Assembly (NCBI GenBank): GCA_031550725.1
Contig: JAVBOH010000008.1
Location: 454,983-518,982 of the forward strand
Source: UBA946 sp031550725
GTDB lineage: Bacteria; Bacillota; Clostridia; Oscillospirales; Ruminococcaceae
DNA length: 64,000 nt
Direction of reading: 5' to 3'
Part shown: positions 17,933 to 26,581 of the stretch, piece after piece
Numbering within the stretch: the first letter of the stretch is position 1
How the letters are laid out: each line of letters opens with the position of its first letter
The notes under the pieces: generated by a model
The model's input: the letters and a program-made list of their open reading frames with translations, nothing else
Database searches by the model: none
What the model was told of the DNA's origin: nothing
Translations under genes and position numbers: made by a program

Positions 17933-18541
17933 TTAAAGCGACATTGATTGTTGTGAAAAAAGCGGCATTGACTGGAGTTTCTCGTATTTTTCCCTGATAG
18001 ACATATACTTTGTATATTCTTTAAGGTTACCCTTGAATACAAGCTCAGCACTTGGTATATAGCGGAGGTCGTCTGGCTCGATTAATGAGGTATCCTTGCT
18101 TATCCCATGCTCAACACCAATCTGATCCAGTATATATGCTGCCCACACAGAACATACAAATCTATTCTTGAACTTGTACGGAATATGCAGAAACATTGGC
18201 AGAAAAGCCGCAATGTTATATGTATATCTTGTACGGTTGATTACAAAATGTCGGATATGCTCCTCAAACTTCACAAACTGCTCGTCTGTTACGGGAAGTC
18301 TGTATACCTCACATGGTATTTCATCATGTGCTCCGAAAACCTGCGTATCTATCGTTTCTGTGTTAAAATGTGCAGGGAATGGGGTGCTTTTATAGTCACG
18401 GCAAAAGCTGTACATTCTTCCTAATGTTACATCGGATGACAACGATACATGGGAATATGGCTTGCGTGTAATTAAACGTATCATTTGTGCTGGCTTAGTC
18501 TTGGTTCTGGTGAGAACAATGTGGATATATTTTTGGCGCAT
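17933..18541 (-). CDS. Permuted papain-like (YiiX/NlpC-P60-type) amidase
   Basis: 202 residues. A conserved His in KPYSHVSLSSD and a later Cys in NRFVCSVWAAYILDQIGV give the His-before-Cys order of circularly permuted NlpC/P60 (YiiX/YebB-like) enzymes. Such proteins hydrolyse amide or ester bonds in peptides or lipids; the substrate here is unknown. No signal peptide is seen, so it is probably cytosolic. ATG 18541 is preferred, with GGAG upstream, over the longer frame start at 18607. It is followed on the same strand by the membrane protein gene, possibly as an operon. Confidence 0.7.
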   Translation of the reverse strand: MRQKYIHIVLTRTKTKPAQMIRLITRKPYSHVSLSSDVTLGRMYSFCRDYKSTPFPAHFNTETIDTQVFGAHDEIPCEVYRLPVTDEQFVKFEEHIRHFVINRTRYTYNIAAFLPMFLHIPYKFKNRFVCSVWAAYILDQIGVEHGISKDTSLIEPDDLRYIPSAELVFKGNLKEYTKYMSIREKYEKLQSMPLFSQQSMSL

Positions 18542-18579
18542 CGTTAAAAATCTCCATACTATAATAAATTTATCTAGGT

Positions 18580-18617
18580 TATAGTGCGTTAAGTTTAAAT
18601 TAAACAACTATATCAAT
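18580..18617. repeat. Short intergenic repeat, full-length copy (family B)
   Basis: The left half TATAGTGCGTTAAGTTTAAA (18580-18599) recurs exactly at 46829-46848, and the right half TTAAACAACTATATCAAT (18600-18617) recurs exactly at 53691-53708. The ends TATAGT and ACTATA are inverted. Confidence 0.6.
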
Positions 18618-18786
18618 GGTAATTGTCTTATTTTAAGCGGTTGGCAGTATAGTACAAAACACAGCTATACATATAATTATTATACAACTTTTTATAACAT
18701 CTGTATAGGGGTAAAAAAAGTTTTATTTCAATTCCACAAATTCAATTGTATTTTTCTGTAAATTTACACAACATTCTAAATAACAG

Positions 18787-18815
18787 TTGCAAAACTTTGA
18801 TGAATATTGTATAAT
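18787..18815 (+). promoter_or_regulatory. Sigma-A-like promoter of the PilZ gene
   Basis: TTGCAA (18787-18792), 17 bases, TATAAT (18810-18815), 38 bp before the GTG start. The rest of the 18542-18853 gap holds only the short repeat at 18580. Confidence 0.75.
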
Positions 18816-18853
18816 AAAGATTAATTGACTATGGTGTTAGAGGTGGGAGAAAA

Positions 18854-19507
18854 GTGATTAATAAAGACAAAATAAGTCGGGTTTTTGTGTATGATATAAG
18901 CGGTAATCTGCTTTTGTCGACAAAATCTGTTACTTTTCCTAAGGATTTCTTTAAAATAAAAAACCAAGACCTTGTTATGCTTAAGGGTGCGGATTTCCCG
19001 CTTATTTCAAAAAGTGATAATATTGAGGTTATATTTGAATATATTAACGGTGTTCGCATGAAATACAGAACCTCTGTTGATATTTGTACTGAATATCAGA
19101 TTAACTTTCATGTCGGCGATGGTATTGCCCTTGAGGAACGCAGGCGTTCGTTTAAAATTGAAGCACATTTTGACGGCACTTCATCTTTCATCATCAGAGA
19201 TGACGAAATGATTACCTTTGAAGAGCCTATTGCGTTAAGTTTCAGAAACATTAATCTAGGCGGTGTTTATTTTTCAACCGATGAGGAATTGATGAAGGGT
19301 GACCAGATTATGCTGTGTTTCCTTAATAATGAAATGGAAATACTTGCCGAAATCCTACGTGTTCAGCGCAGTGATGATGGTATTGACGGCTACGGCTGCC
19401 GTTTCCTTAATGTTACTCAATCACAGGAAGAAAGACTTGCAAGGTTTATTTTCGACTGTCAGCTTATTGAGCGTGAACGTCAGCGTAAAAATCGTGAAGC
19501 AAGATAA
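18854..19507 (+). CDS. PilZ-domain protein, YcgR-like (degenerate binding motif)
   Basis: 217 residues. An N-terminal domain of about 95 residues resembles the YcgR N domain; a PilZ domain follows. The usual RxxxR appears as ERRRSFKIE (final Arg replaced by Lys), and the usual (D/N)xSxxG appears as NINLGG (Ser replaced by Asn). PilZ proteins bind c-di-GMP, and YcgR types slow the flagellar motor; these substitutions may weaken or abolish binding. The GTG start has GGGAG upstream and its own promoter. It precedes a ParA-type gene and a ComFB-like gene. Confidence 0.8.
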   Translation: MINKDKISRVFVYDISGNLLLSTKSVTFPKDFFKIKNQDLVMLKGADFPLISKSDNIEVIFEYINGVRMKYRTSVDICTEYQINFHVGDGIALEERRRSFKIEAHFDGTSSFIIRDDEMITFEEPIALSFRNINLGGVYFSTDEELMKGDQIMLCFLNNEMEILAEILRVQRSDDGIDGYGCRFLNVTQSQEERLARFIFDCQLIERERQRKNREAR

Positions 19508-19795
19508 TTAAGAAAACAGCATTATTTACATAATGTCTGCTGAACAATCCAAAAGAGCCGCAAAAGCTTGCTTTGAAGGTGTTTTTTAATTGTTCTAGTA
19601 GATGTCAATCAAGAAGCAACACTAAAATACAACGTATTTTCAGCATACATTACATAATCATGCAATTTATGACGCCACTGTATATACCAGTGGCGTTTAA
19701 GGCTATTTTATAGGCAGACATCAATCAAGCAGTACCTTGAAAAACGTCGTTTTTCGTTTAGTACGCATTATTTAAATTGAAAGGCTCATATTGAT
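19508..19795. other. Hairpin-rich intergenic region between PilZ and ParA genes
   Basis: Two similar blocks occur: ATGTCAATCAAGAAGCAAC near 19606 followed by hairpin AAAATAC/GTATTTT, and ACATCAATCAAGCAGTACC near 19719 followed by hairpin GAAAAACG/CGTTTTTC. Between them is the stem ACGCCACTG/CAGTGGCGT (19672-19696). Earlier, GAACAAT and ATTGTTC can pair across about 40 bases. No ORF was seen. Confidence 0.4.
19672..19696 (+). terminator. Probable terminator of the PilZ gene
   Basis: 9-bp stem ACGCCACTG (19672-19680) and CAGTGGCGT (19688-19696), then TTTAAGGCTATTTTA. The tail is weak. Confidence 0.45.
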
Positions 19796-20560
19796 ATGGC
19801 TAAGGTTATTGTTGTAACAAATCAAAAGGGCGGTGTCGGCAAAACCACGACTTGTGCTGCATTGACAGGAATATTCCGAAGCAGAGGTTACCGTGTACTT
19901 GCTATTGATATGGACCCGCAGGGAAATCTTTCTTTTTCACTCGGTGCTGCCGACAGAGGTCAGACAATTCATGATGTCATTAAAGGCTCGTGTGATATCA
20001 GGGATGCTATCAAAACTACACGAATTTGTGATGTCATTACTTCTAATATTATGCTTTCCGGCGCAGAGCTTGAGCTTACAGGCGATAATCGTGAGTTTAT
20101 ATTAAAAGAGGCTCTTGACTCGCTTAAGGACAGATATGATTATATTATTATAGATACTCCGCCTGCGCTGTCAATCCTTACGATTAATGCTTATACTGCT
20201 GCACATGACCTGATTATTCCTATGACGCCGGAGATTTTATCCTTGCAGGGTATTTCACAGCTTAAGCAGACAATTCTTGCTGTCAAAAAGTATTATAACA
20301 AGAAAATGAATATCCGTGGGATTTTGCTGACAAAATATGTTCCAAGACAGCAGCTTTCCAAGGATGTTGAGGAAATGGTTGACATTGTAGCGACACAGCT
20401 TGGGACTGTTGTTTTGCCTGATAAGATTTCAGTGTCAGTTGCAGTTGCTGAGGCTCCTGCACATCAGGAGGTTATTACATCCTATTCACCTAACTGCAAG
20501 GCATCAAAGGACTATATCAGAGTTGCAGAATATTTATATCCCGAAATTAAAGCTTTTTAA
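19796..20560 (+). CDS. ParA/Soj-family ATPase
   Basis: 254 residues. Deviant Walker A NQKGGVGKTTTCAALTGIF with the signature Lys, Walker A' LAIDMDPQGNLSFSLGA, and Walker B YIIIDTPPALSILTINAY. These are Soj-like ParA features; MinD/FlhG proteins usually begin with SGKGGVGKT and carry a C-terminal amphipathic helix. ParA ATPases position chromosomes, plasmids or protein arrays. No ParB gene or parS-like site is nearby, so chromosome partition is unlikely to be its local role. It is followed by a ComFB-like gene in a two-gene unit, next to the main fla operon, which lacks flhG. Confidence 0.88.
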   Translation: MAKVIVVTNQKGGVGKTTTCAALTGIFRSRGYRVLAIDMDPQGNLSFSLGAADRGQTIHDVIKGSCDIRDAIKTTRICDVITSNIMLSGAELELTGDNREFILKEALDSLKDRYDYIIIDTPPALSILTINAYTAAHDLIIPMTPEILSLQGISQLKQTILAVKKYYNKKMNIRGILLTKYVPRQQLSKDVEEMVDIVATQLGTVVLPDKISVSVAVAEAPAHQEVITSYSPNCKASKDYIRVAEYLYPEIKAF

Positions 20561-20589
20561 ATTAAGTATAGACTGGGGGCTTTGTGTTA

Positions 20590-21045
20590 ATGGCTAAAAA
20601 AGTTTCACCCAAATCGAATAAAACAGACGCTATCATGAGGCTTATTATGGGCGATGCTGCTTTAAATCCTATTCTTGATGATGAGTTCAAGGAGGAGGTT
20701 ATCAATCCTCGTCAGACTGTTCCTGAACGTGCCAAAAAGAATGCTGAGATTGAGAAGTATCGTAAAAGCTCAATTGAAATTGATGTTGCTGCTGAGCTTG
20801 TTTCGGAGCTTTTACCTAAGGCACTTGACAGATTTAGCTGCTGTCAGTGCGCTGTCTGTTTTGCCGATGCCATGGCTGATGCGCTGGAAATTGTTCCAGA
20901 ACTCAAAATAAAAGTCAGGGATGACAATGACTTGAAAAAGGCTGACCAGCTTAAAAAGAAAAACCGTCATACTATTCTCATGCTGCTTGTTAAAATTGCT
21001 ATTCAAAGAAGAAGTTTACCAATACACTCGTCAGAAGTATCTTGA
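20590..21045 (+). CDS. ComFB-like protein with Cys cluster
   Basis: 151 residues. The core LLPKALDRFSCCQCAVCFAD followed by AMADALEIVPELKI resembles the ComFB pattern, where CxCxxCxxD is followed by ALN-LPP-Y. N- and C-terminal flanks are Lys-rich. ComFB is a late-competence operon protein in Bacillus subtilis, where comFA-comFB-comFC lie just upstream of flgM; ComFB-domain proteins in cyanobacteria have been reported to bind c-di-GMP. ATG 20590 follows GGGGG at 10 bases. It is cotranscribed with the ParA gene. The Cys cluster suggests zinc. The family call is moderate, and the short helical protein could be something else. Confidence 0.55.
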   Translation: MAKKVSPKSNKTDAIMRLIMGDAALNPILDDEFKEEVINPRQTVPERAKKNAEIEKYRKSSIEIDVAAELVSELLPKALDRFSCCQCAVCFADAMADALEIVPELKIKVRDDNDLKKADQLKKKNRHTILMLLVKIAIQRRSLPIHSSEVS

Positions 21046-21064
21046 CCTCATATAAACATTTAAT

Positions 21065-21117
21065 AATCTGCTTTTTAACTTTTCGTAAATTTGTTAAAGG
21101 GCAGATTTTTGTTTTTT
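21065..21117 (+). terminator. Terminator of the ParA-ComFB unit
   Basis: 15-bp stem with G-T pairs, AATCTGCTTTTTAAC (21065-21079) and GTTAAAGGGCAGATT (21093-21107), then TTTGTTTTTTT. Downstream to 21374 I see nothing further. Confidence 0.8.
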
Positions 21118-21374
21118 TATGCTGCAATGTTTTTCCTTTGCTGTTATAATATGTTAAACTTGATTTATTAAAGAAAAACAACTATAAGTATAATGGTTTG
21201 TTAAAATATCATGATGTATATTTATTGCGAGATTGTGCAACATAGCTAAAATATGTAGAAATAACGCACCTAAATTTATCACTACGTATATAGGTTTGTG
21301 GAATTTAGGGAAAATCAATATATTTTTAGCGAAAAAATTGTACGAATGTCACCGCTAATTTTTGTTTACAATAC

Positions 21375-21403
21375 TTGTATTTTAAGCGCAGTTAAGCTAT
21401 ACT
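21375..21403 (+). promoter_or_regulatory. Sigma-A-like promoter of the main fla/che operon
   Basis: TTGTAT (21375-21380), 17 bases, TATACT (21398-21403). The leader to flgB is about 200 nt and can pair GGTAAC (21411-21416) with GTTACC (21458-21463). No sigma-28 match was found here. Confidence 0.6.
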
Positions 21404-21607
21404 AATATAGGGTAACCATATTTATTTGCAGGATAAGTGTTTTTTCATGACAGTATGTTACCTTTGTTTTATTGCTCGCTTTAGTTATATTGACGTTTTT
21501 TTACTGTTCGTTTATTTTTTATCACTATTATTCATAAAATTAAATATGTAATTATTTTGGGCTGCTGCTGGATTTTTTGTATGCCCGCTTTGAAAGGATG
21601 TTTTTAT

Positions 21608-21985
21608 ATGGGACTGTTTGATAGTAAAAGTCAAATTCTTGCTGAACAGGCACTTGATGCAACATGGTATAAGCAGCGTGTTATAAGCAATAACATCGCT
21701 AATAACGATACACCTAACTATAAAGCTAAGACTGTTGATTTTGCTCTTATTCTTAAAGATAAATGCAAATGTAATTATCACACCGGTGAACGTGGAAATG
21801 GTACTGCTGAATTAAAGGTTGTTACTACATACGAAACTGATACTAATCAGATTCTTGACGGCAATAACGTTGATATGGAAAAGGAACAGCTTGCTCTTGC
21901 TGATGCTCAGTATCAGTATTCTACTATGATTGATAAGCTTAATAACCAGTACTCTATGATTCGTACTGCTATTATCAGACAGTAA
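21608..21985 (+). CDS. flgB: Flagellar proximal rod protein FlgB
   Basis: 125 residues with the rod motif VISNNIANNDTPNYKAKTVD near the N-terminus and a C-terminal helix QYQYSTMIDKLNNQYSMIR. FlgB is the first rod protein of the basal body. ATG 21608 follows GAAAGGATG; the ORF upstream to 21557 lies before that site. It is first in the operon with flgC 27 bp on, the usual order. Confidence 0.94.
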   Translation: MGLFDSKSQILAEQALDATWYKQRVISNNIANNDTPNYKAKTVDFALILKDKCKCNYHTGERGNGTAELKVVTTYETDTNQILDGNNVDMEKEQLALADAQYQYSTMIDKLNNQYSMIRTAIIRQ

Positions 21986-22012
21986 GTTCTTTAGAAAGGA
22001 TGATTATTTAAA

Positions 22013-22504
22013 ATGTCATTTGTTTCATCACTTGATATCGGCGGCTCGGCTCTTTCGGCTCAAAGGCTTCGTATAGATGTTATTTCACAGAACATCGCTA
22101 ATCAGGAAACTTATAACACTTCACCTGGGGGCGATCCTTATTGCAGACAGCTTACTGTTTTCAGTGAAAGAAAGACTTTTAAAAATGTTTACGATAAATA
22201 TCAGGATACTTCTGACGAAAAGAAACACAACAGAGGTACATATTATCTGAGCCATCAGAATAAGTATAGCTATTCAGGAGTTACTGTTGCTGATGTTATT
22301 GATGACCAGACTGAGTTTACTCCGGTTTATGATCCGGACAATCCTCTTGCTGATGAAGATGGATATATTTATAAGAGCAATGTTAACAATGCAAAGGAGC
22401 AGATTGACTTGCTTGCTGCTCAGCGTTCATATGAAGCTAATGCATCTGCTGTTGCTGCTGTTAAGGCTATGCTTACAAAGGCTATGCAGTTAAATGGTAA
22501 ATAA
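22013..22504 (+). CDS. flgC: Flagellar rod protein FlgC
   Basis: 163 residues. N-terminal LDIGGSALSAQRLRIDVISQ with NIANQET, and C-terminal IDLLAAQRSYEANASAVAAV, match the FlgC pattern. It builds the proximal rod with FlgB. GAAAGGATG precedes ATG 22013. The Gly/Tyr-containing middle (RGTYYLSHQNKY) gives normal length for the family. Confidence 0.94.
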   Translation: MSFVSSLDIGGSALSAQRLRIDVISQNIANQETYNTSPGGDPYCRQLTVFSERKTFKNVYDKYQDTSDEKKHNRGTYYLSHQNKYSYSGVTVADVIDDQTEFTPVYDPDNPLADEDGYIYKSNVNNAKEQIDLLAAQRSYEANASAVAAVKAMLTKAMQLNGK

Positions 22505-22542
22505 TTTATATATAATTCGCTTTGCGAAGAATGGAGTTACTT

Positions 22543-22851
22543 ATGTTTATTGTTCCTATAAATAGTTCTATCCAGCCAATCGAATCTTTATTCGATAAGG
22601 AAACTGCTAAAATTACAACTGAGGATGATTCACCGTCCTTTTCTAATGTGTTTAAAGAGTTTTTTACTGAGGCTCAGGAAACTCAGCAGGTTGTTGAAGA
22701 AGATGCTGTCAAGGTTATTATGGGTGAAATTGATGACCTTCATACAGTTTACAATAACATGACTAAGGCTGCTGTTGCTCTTGAAACCTTCGTTTCAGTT
22801 AAAAACACTGCTCTTGAGGCTTACAAGCAAATTCAGCAGATTACTCTGTAA
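22543..22851 (+). CDS. fliE: Flagellar hook-basal body complex protein FliE
   Basis: 102 residues. The C-terminal half (DDLHTVYNNMTKAAVALETF, then KNTALEAYKQIQQITL) is the FliE signature; the N-terminal half is variable. FliE joins the MS-ring to the rod. ATG 22543 follows GGAG with 6-base spacing. It sits between flgC and fliF as expected. Confidence 0.9.
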   Translation: MFIVPINSSIQPIESLFDKETAKITTEDDSPSFSNVFKEFFTEAQETQQVVEEDAVKVIMGEIDDLHTVYNNMTKAAVALETFVSVKNTALEAYKQIQQITL

Positions 22852-22925
22852 ATGCATGGACTGCCGCTGTATACATATATAAAATTGCGGTGTTGTCACT
22901 TTAATTAGGAAGGAAACATCATGTC

Positions 22926-24554
22926 ATGGGAGAACAGCTCCAAAAGGTTTTAAAATCTTTCAGACAATTTTGGGATGCTCAGGAGAGAAAAAGGAAAATC
23001 ATTTACATATCTATCCTTGCTGCCGTTGTTCTGATTGCTATTATATTTGCTATTATTCTTAACAAAAAAGAATATGTTGTTCTTTATACAGGTCTTGAGG
23101 CTTCTGAGGCTGCTACTATTGCTTCCGAAATTCAAACGCTTGGCTATGAAGTCAATTTGAAATCAGGCGGAACAATTTCCGTTGTAAACGGCACTGAAAA
23201 CCAGATTGCCATGGAAATGTCTATGCTGGGTTATCCTAAGGGCAGCGGTAAACTTGATTTTTCCCAATATACCGAAAATGTTGGTATGATGACTACCGAG
23301 TCAGAAAAGAAGGTTTATTACTATCTTGCTCTTGAAAGCAAGCTTGCCGCTGTTGTTGCTCAGTTTAATGGCATCGAAAGCTCTGTTGTTAATCTTGCTG
23401 TTCCTGAACAGAAAAATACTGTTATCGCTACACTAAGGCAGGAGCCGTCTGCGTCTGTTACTGTTCATATCGAAAGAAACGGATATCTTTCAAATGACCA
23501 GATTAATGGTATTACGGCACTTATTGCTGCTGCTGTTCCGGGGATGAAAGAAGAAAATGTCGTTATTGTTGACGGCAATGGTATTCAGCAGATTGCTGGT
23601 GTCAGCTCTATTGACGAAATTGCGAATTTAACAAGAAAGTTCGCTTTTAAAACGCAGATGGAAAATTCTATCAGAGATAAGATATACGCTATGCTTATTA
23701 AAAGCTACGGTGAAGAAAATGTAAGTGTTGCTGTTAATATGCTGCTTAATTTTGATTCTAAGGTTTCTGAGCTTGTTGATTATCAGGCTGAGCCTAACAC
23801 GAATACAGGTGTTTTACAGCATGGTGATGTTGTTGAGGCAAACGGAAGCACTACTGCTGACGGCGGTGTTGTTGGTGTTGAGCGAAATGCTGATGATACT
23901 TATCCGACGGGAGATACCAATGGCAATGGTGCATGGAGCGAAAGCGAAATTTCAAACACATATTTAGTTGATACATATAAAGAACAGATTGATAAAGAGG
24001 GCTACACCATTGATGGACTTTCTATCGGTGTTATGCTTAATACAGACTATATCTCCGAGCCGATAAGAACTGACCTTGTTAAGCTTATCGCTAATGTCGG
24101 CGGCGTTGTTCCCGAGGTTGCTCCTGAGGTTATTTCCGTTGTTAATCTGCCTACATTCGGTGCGGATATTATTACAGATGATGTATTACAACCTAAGATT
24201 TTTGGCGGATTTTCACTCAACCAGCTATTGCTTGCTGCTGCTATACTTGCTATCATTCTTATTGTTCTGTTCCTTGTTCTTGCTATTTCAAACGGTTCTG
24301 CCAAGAAGAAACGTGCAAGATTTGAACAGCAGGTTATTGCATATACTGGCTTTGATGAAGAAGAAAAGGTTGCAGTTGCTGCAGGATTTACTGTTAATGC
24401 TGACGGTGAGCCGCTCGACTTCCCAAGTCTTACTGACGATTCTGTTGAAACTAAGGAAGTTGTTATCAGACGTGAAATCGGCGAATTTGCTAAAACCAGT
24501 CCTGACATTGTTGCTCAGCTACTAAAGAGCTGGATGAAGGATGAAGATGATTAA
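22926..24554 (+). CDS. fliF: Flagellar MS-ring protein FliF
   Basis: 542 residues. A first membrane helix (IIYISILAAVVLIAIIFAII), two periplasmic-type ring domains (YVVLYTGLEASEAATIASEI, VNLAVPEQ), a second membrane helix (LLLAAAILAIILIVLFLVLA) and a cytosolic tail ending IVAQLLKSWMKDEDD, which in the family contacts FliG. AGGAAGG lies about 11 bases before ATG 22926; the ATG at 22921 is out of frame. Confidence 0.95.
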   Translation: MGEQLQKVLKSFRQFWDAQERKRKIIYISILAAVVLIAIIFAIILNKKEYVVLYTGLEASEAATIASEIQTLGYEVNLKSGGTISVVNGTENQIAMEMSMLGYPKGSGKLDFSQYTENVGMMTTESEKKVYYYLALESKLAAVVAQFNGIESSVVNLAVPEQKNTVIATLRQEPSASVTVHIERNGYLSNDQINGITALIAAAVPGMKEENVVIVDGNGIQQIAGVSSIDEIANLTRKFAFKTQMENSIRDKIYAMLIKSYGEENVSVAVNMLLNFDSKVSELVDYQAEPNTNTGVLQHGDVVEANGSTTADGGVVGVERNADDTYPTGDTNGNGAWSESEISNTYLVDTYKEQIDKEGYTIDGLSIGVMLNTDYISEPIRTDLVKLIANVGGVVPEVAPEVISVVNLPTFGADIITDDVLQPKIFGGFSLNQLLLAAAILAIILIVLFLVLAISNGSAKKKRARFEQQVIAYTGFDEEEKVAVAAGFTVNADGEPLDFPSLTDDSVETKEVVIRREIGEFAKTSPDIVAQLLKSWMKDEDD

Positions 24555-24608
24555 ATTTGAAGTGATATATTTCAAATTTCTAACACTTAGAAAGGAACGC
24601 TTGTTGTT

Positions 24609-25619
24609 ATGCCTGATATTACCACTATTAGCAATCTGCAGAAAGCAGCAATTGTTGTTACTACAATAGGCGCTGAAAATGCTTCTTTAGTTTATAAACG
24701 ACTCAGCGAGGAGGATGTTGAAAAGCTTACTCTTGAAATTTCAAGTCTGCCGTTCTTTGATATTGGTATCGTTGATGCTGTTTTAAATGAATTTTATGAG
24801 CTTTGTCTTACTCAGAAGGTTATTACTGATGGCGGTATGGATTATGCCCGTACTGTACTTGAAAAGGCTTATGGTATTGAAATGGCATCCAGACTTATGG
24901 ATAAGGTTTCAAAGACTATGCAGTCCAAGGCATTTGAATTTATCAGAAAATCTGACTATAAAAACCTACTTGCTATTATTCAGAATGAACAGCCGCAGAC
25001 TATCGCACTCGTTCTTTCCTATGTTAACTCCGATCAGGCATCTCATGTTCTTCAAGAGCTGCCTAAGGAGAAACGTGTTGAAGTTGTTGAGCGTATCGCT
25101 AAGATGGAATCTGCATCTCCAGAAACTATTATGGCTATCGAGTCCATTCTTGAAAGAAAATTTGCTGCTGTTGTTTCTATGGATCTTACAGAGGTTGGCG
25201 GTATCAACTATGTTGCTGATGTTCTTAACAAGGTTGACCGTGGTACTGAGAAATTCATCTTTGATGAATTGTCTGCAAGAGATCCGCTCCTTGTTGAAGC
25301 TATCAAGAAGAAGATGTTCGTATTCGAGGATATCATGAGCTTGGACTCCATGTCTATTCAGCGTTTTATCAGAGATGTCGAAACAAAAGACCTTGCTATC
25401 GCTATCAAAGGCTCAAATTCCGAGGTTGCTGCTACTCTTTATGCCAATATGCCGCAGAGAATGCAAGAATCTATTCAGCAGGAAATCGAGTACCTCCACA
25501 ATGTTCGTATGCGTGATGTTGACGAGGCTCAGCAGAGAATCGTTGGTATCATACGTCATCTTGAGGAGGAGGGCGAACTTGTTATCGGTAAGAGCGGAGA
25601 GGACGAGATTATTGCATGA
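24609..25619 (+). CDS. fliG: Flagellar motor switch protein FliG
   Basis: 336 residues. Shows LQKAAIVVTTIGAENASLVY at the start, the EHPQTIAL-like NEQPQTIALVLSYVNSDQAS, and the C-terminal torque domain with VFEDIMSLDSMSIQRFIRDV. FliG couples stator force to the rotor. GAAAGGAACG precedes ATG 24609. Its stop overlaps the fliH start (ATGA). Confidence 0.96.
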   Translation: MPDITTISNLQKAAIVVTTIGAENASLVYKRLSEEDVEKLTLEISSLPFFDIGIVDAVLNEFYELCLTQKVITDGGMDYARTVLEKAYGIEMASRLMDKVSKTMQSKAFEFIRKSDYKNLLAIIQNEQPQTIALVLSYVNSDQASHVLQELPKEKRVEVVERIAKMESASPETIMAIESILERKFAAVVSMDLTEVGGINYVADVLNKVDRGTEKFIFDELSARDPLLVEAIKKKMFVFEDIMSLDSMSIQRFIRDVETKDLAIAIKGSNSEVAATLYANMPQRMQESIQQEIEYLHNVRMRDVDEAQQRIVGIIRHLEEEGELVIGKSGEDEIIA

Positions 25620-26458
25620 TTGTTAAGTCCTATGGCTATGGTTATGGTAATCAGGAGCCTGTCGCAATCGATAATGAAGTGCGTGTGCCTGTTCATCCAG
25701 AGGGGCTTTCTGCCGATGAAGATGAGCGTGAGAATGCACGTCTTGCAAAAAAGCGAGAAAAGGAACGCATTTTTCAGGAAAAAGTGGATGCAGAGGTACA
25801 GCGTATTCTTGATGAAAGAAGTGCCGAGCTTGAGGCTGAACGCACAAAAATTATTGAGGATGCCAAAAAACAAGCTAATGCTCTTGCTGCTGATGCTAAG
25901 GCTACTACCATTTCTGTTCTCGAGAAAACCACTAAGGAATGTACTCTTTTAAAGGCTCAGGCTGAACAGGAGGGTCATGATGAGGGGTATCGTGCAGGAC
26001 ATGATGAGGCTGAGGCAAAATGTCGTAAATATATTGACGGTGCTGCAAAGCTGCTTGCTGAAATCAACTCACGCAAAGATGCTTACTATATGTCAAATGA
26101 AAAGGAAATCCGTGATACTGTGTTTGTAATGGTTGAAAAAATTGTCAGAGCAGAGCTGGAGGTTAACCCGCTGGTTATTGAACGTATTATCACCAATGCT
26201 GCTAAGAATTACAGAAATTCCGATTACATAAAAATTTCAATATCCGAATGCGATATTTTTGAAAAGGTTAAGACTGATAAAAAATTCATGAATAAGCTTA
26301 TTCCATTCATAAAAGATATTGAAATTGAATTTCTTGATGAATCGCCGGAGGGTACTATCATTCTTGATGATGACCGTACTATCACCGATGCATCAATCCC
26401 TACCCAGCTTGATTTCCTTAAGGAAATTATGAAAAATACCAGAGGCGAGGATGAATAA
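25616..26458 (+). CDS. fliH: Flagellar assembly protein FliH
   Basis: 280 residues: a long charged coiled coil (RILDERSAELEAERTKIIED), a Gly-spaced helix (QEGHDEGYRAGHDEAEAK, the GxxxG repeat seen in FliH), and a C-terminal domain resembling the ATP synthase delta-type stator (VEKIVRAELEVNPLVIERII). FliH regulates the FliI export ATPase. It overlaps fliG by 4 bases, indicating translational coupling. Confidence 0.9.
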   Translation: MIVKSYGYGYGNQEPVAIDNEVRVPVHPEGLSADEDERENARLAKKREKERIFQEKVDAEVQRILDERSAELEAERTKIIEDAKKQANALAADAKATTISVLEKTTKECTLLKAQAEQEGHDEGYRAGHDEAEAKCRKYIDGAAKLLAEINSRKDAYYMSNEKEIRDTVFVMVEKIVRAELEVNPLVIERIITNAAKNYRNSDYIKISISECDIFEKVKTDKKFMNKLIPFIKDIEIEFLDESPEGTIILDDDRTITDASIPTQLDFLKEIMKNTRGEDE

Positions 26459-26581
26459 GGATTAGTGTATTTATGCCAATCCTATTCTAAGCAGTTCGGA
26501 TGTTTTGTGTTAAAGCGCAAAACTCCGAGTTCGAAAAATTTATTTTCTGAACTTGTCCTCGTCATATATATGGAGAGTCTT

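Noticed and set aside
19508..19795. c-di-GMP riboswitch upstream of the ParA gene
   Set aside because: The conserved GEMM-I sequence blocks are not present; only simple hairpins were found.
19796..20560. ParA gene as evidence for a plasmid or a chromosome partition locus
   Set aside because: No ParB gene, parS-like palindromes or replication genes are nearby; the setting is chromosomal flagellar.
26465..26581. N-terminal extension of FliI
   Set aside because: The family similarity begins at MNFSAVRSVV, and a ribosome site lies before 26582.
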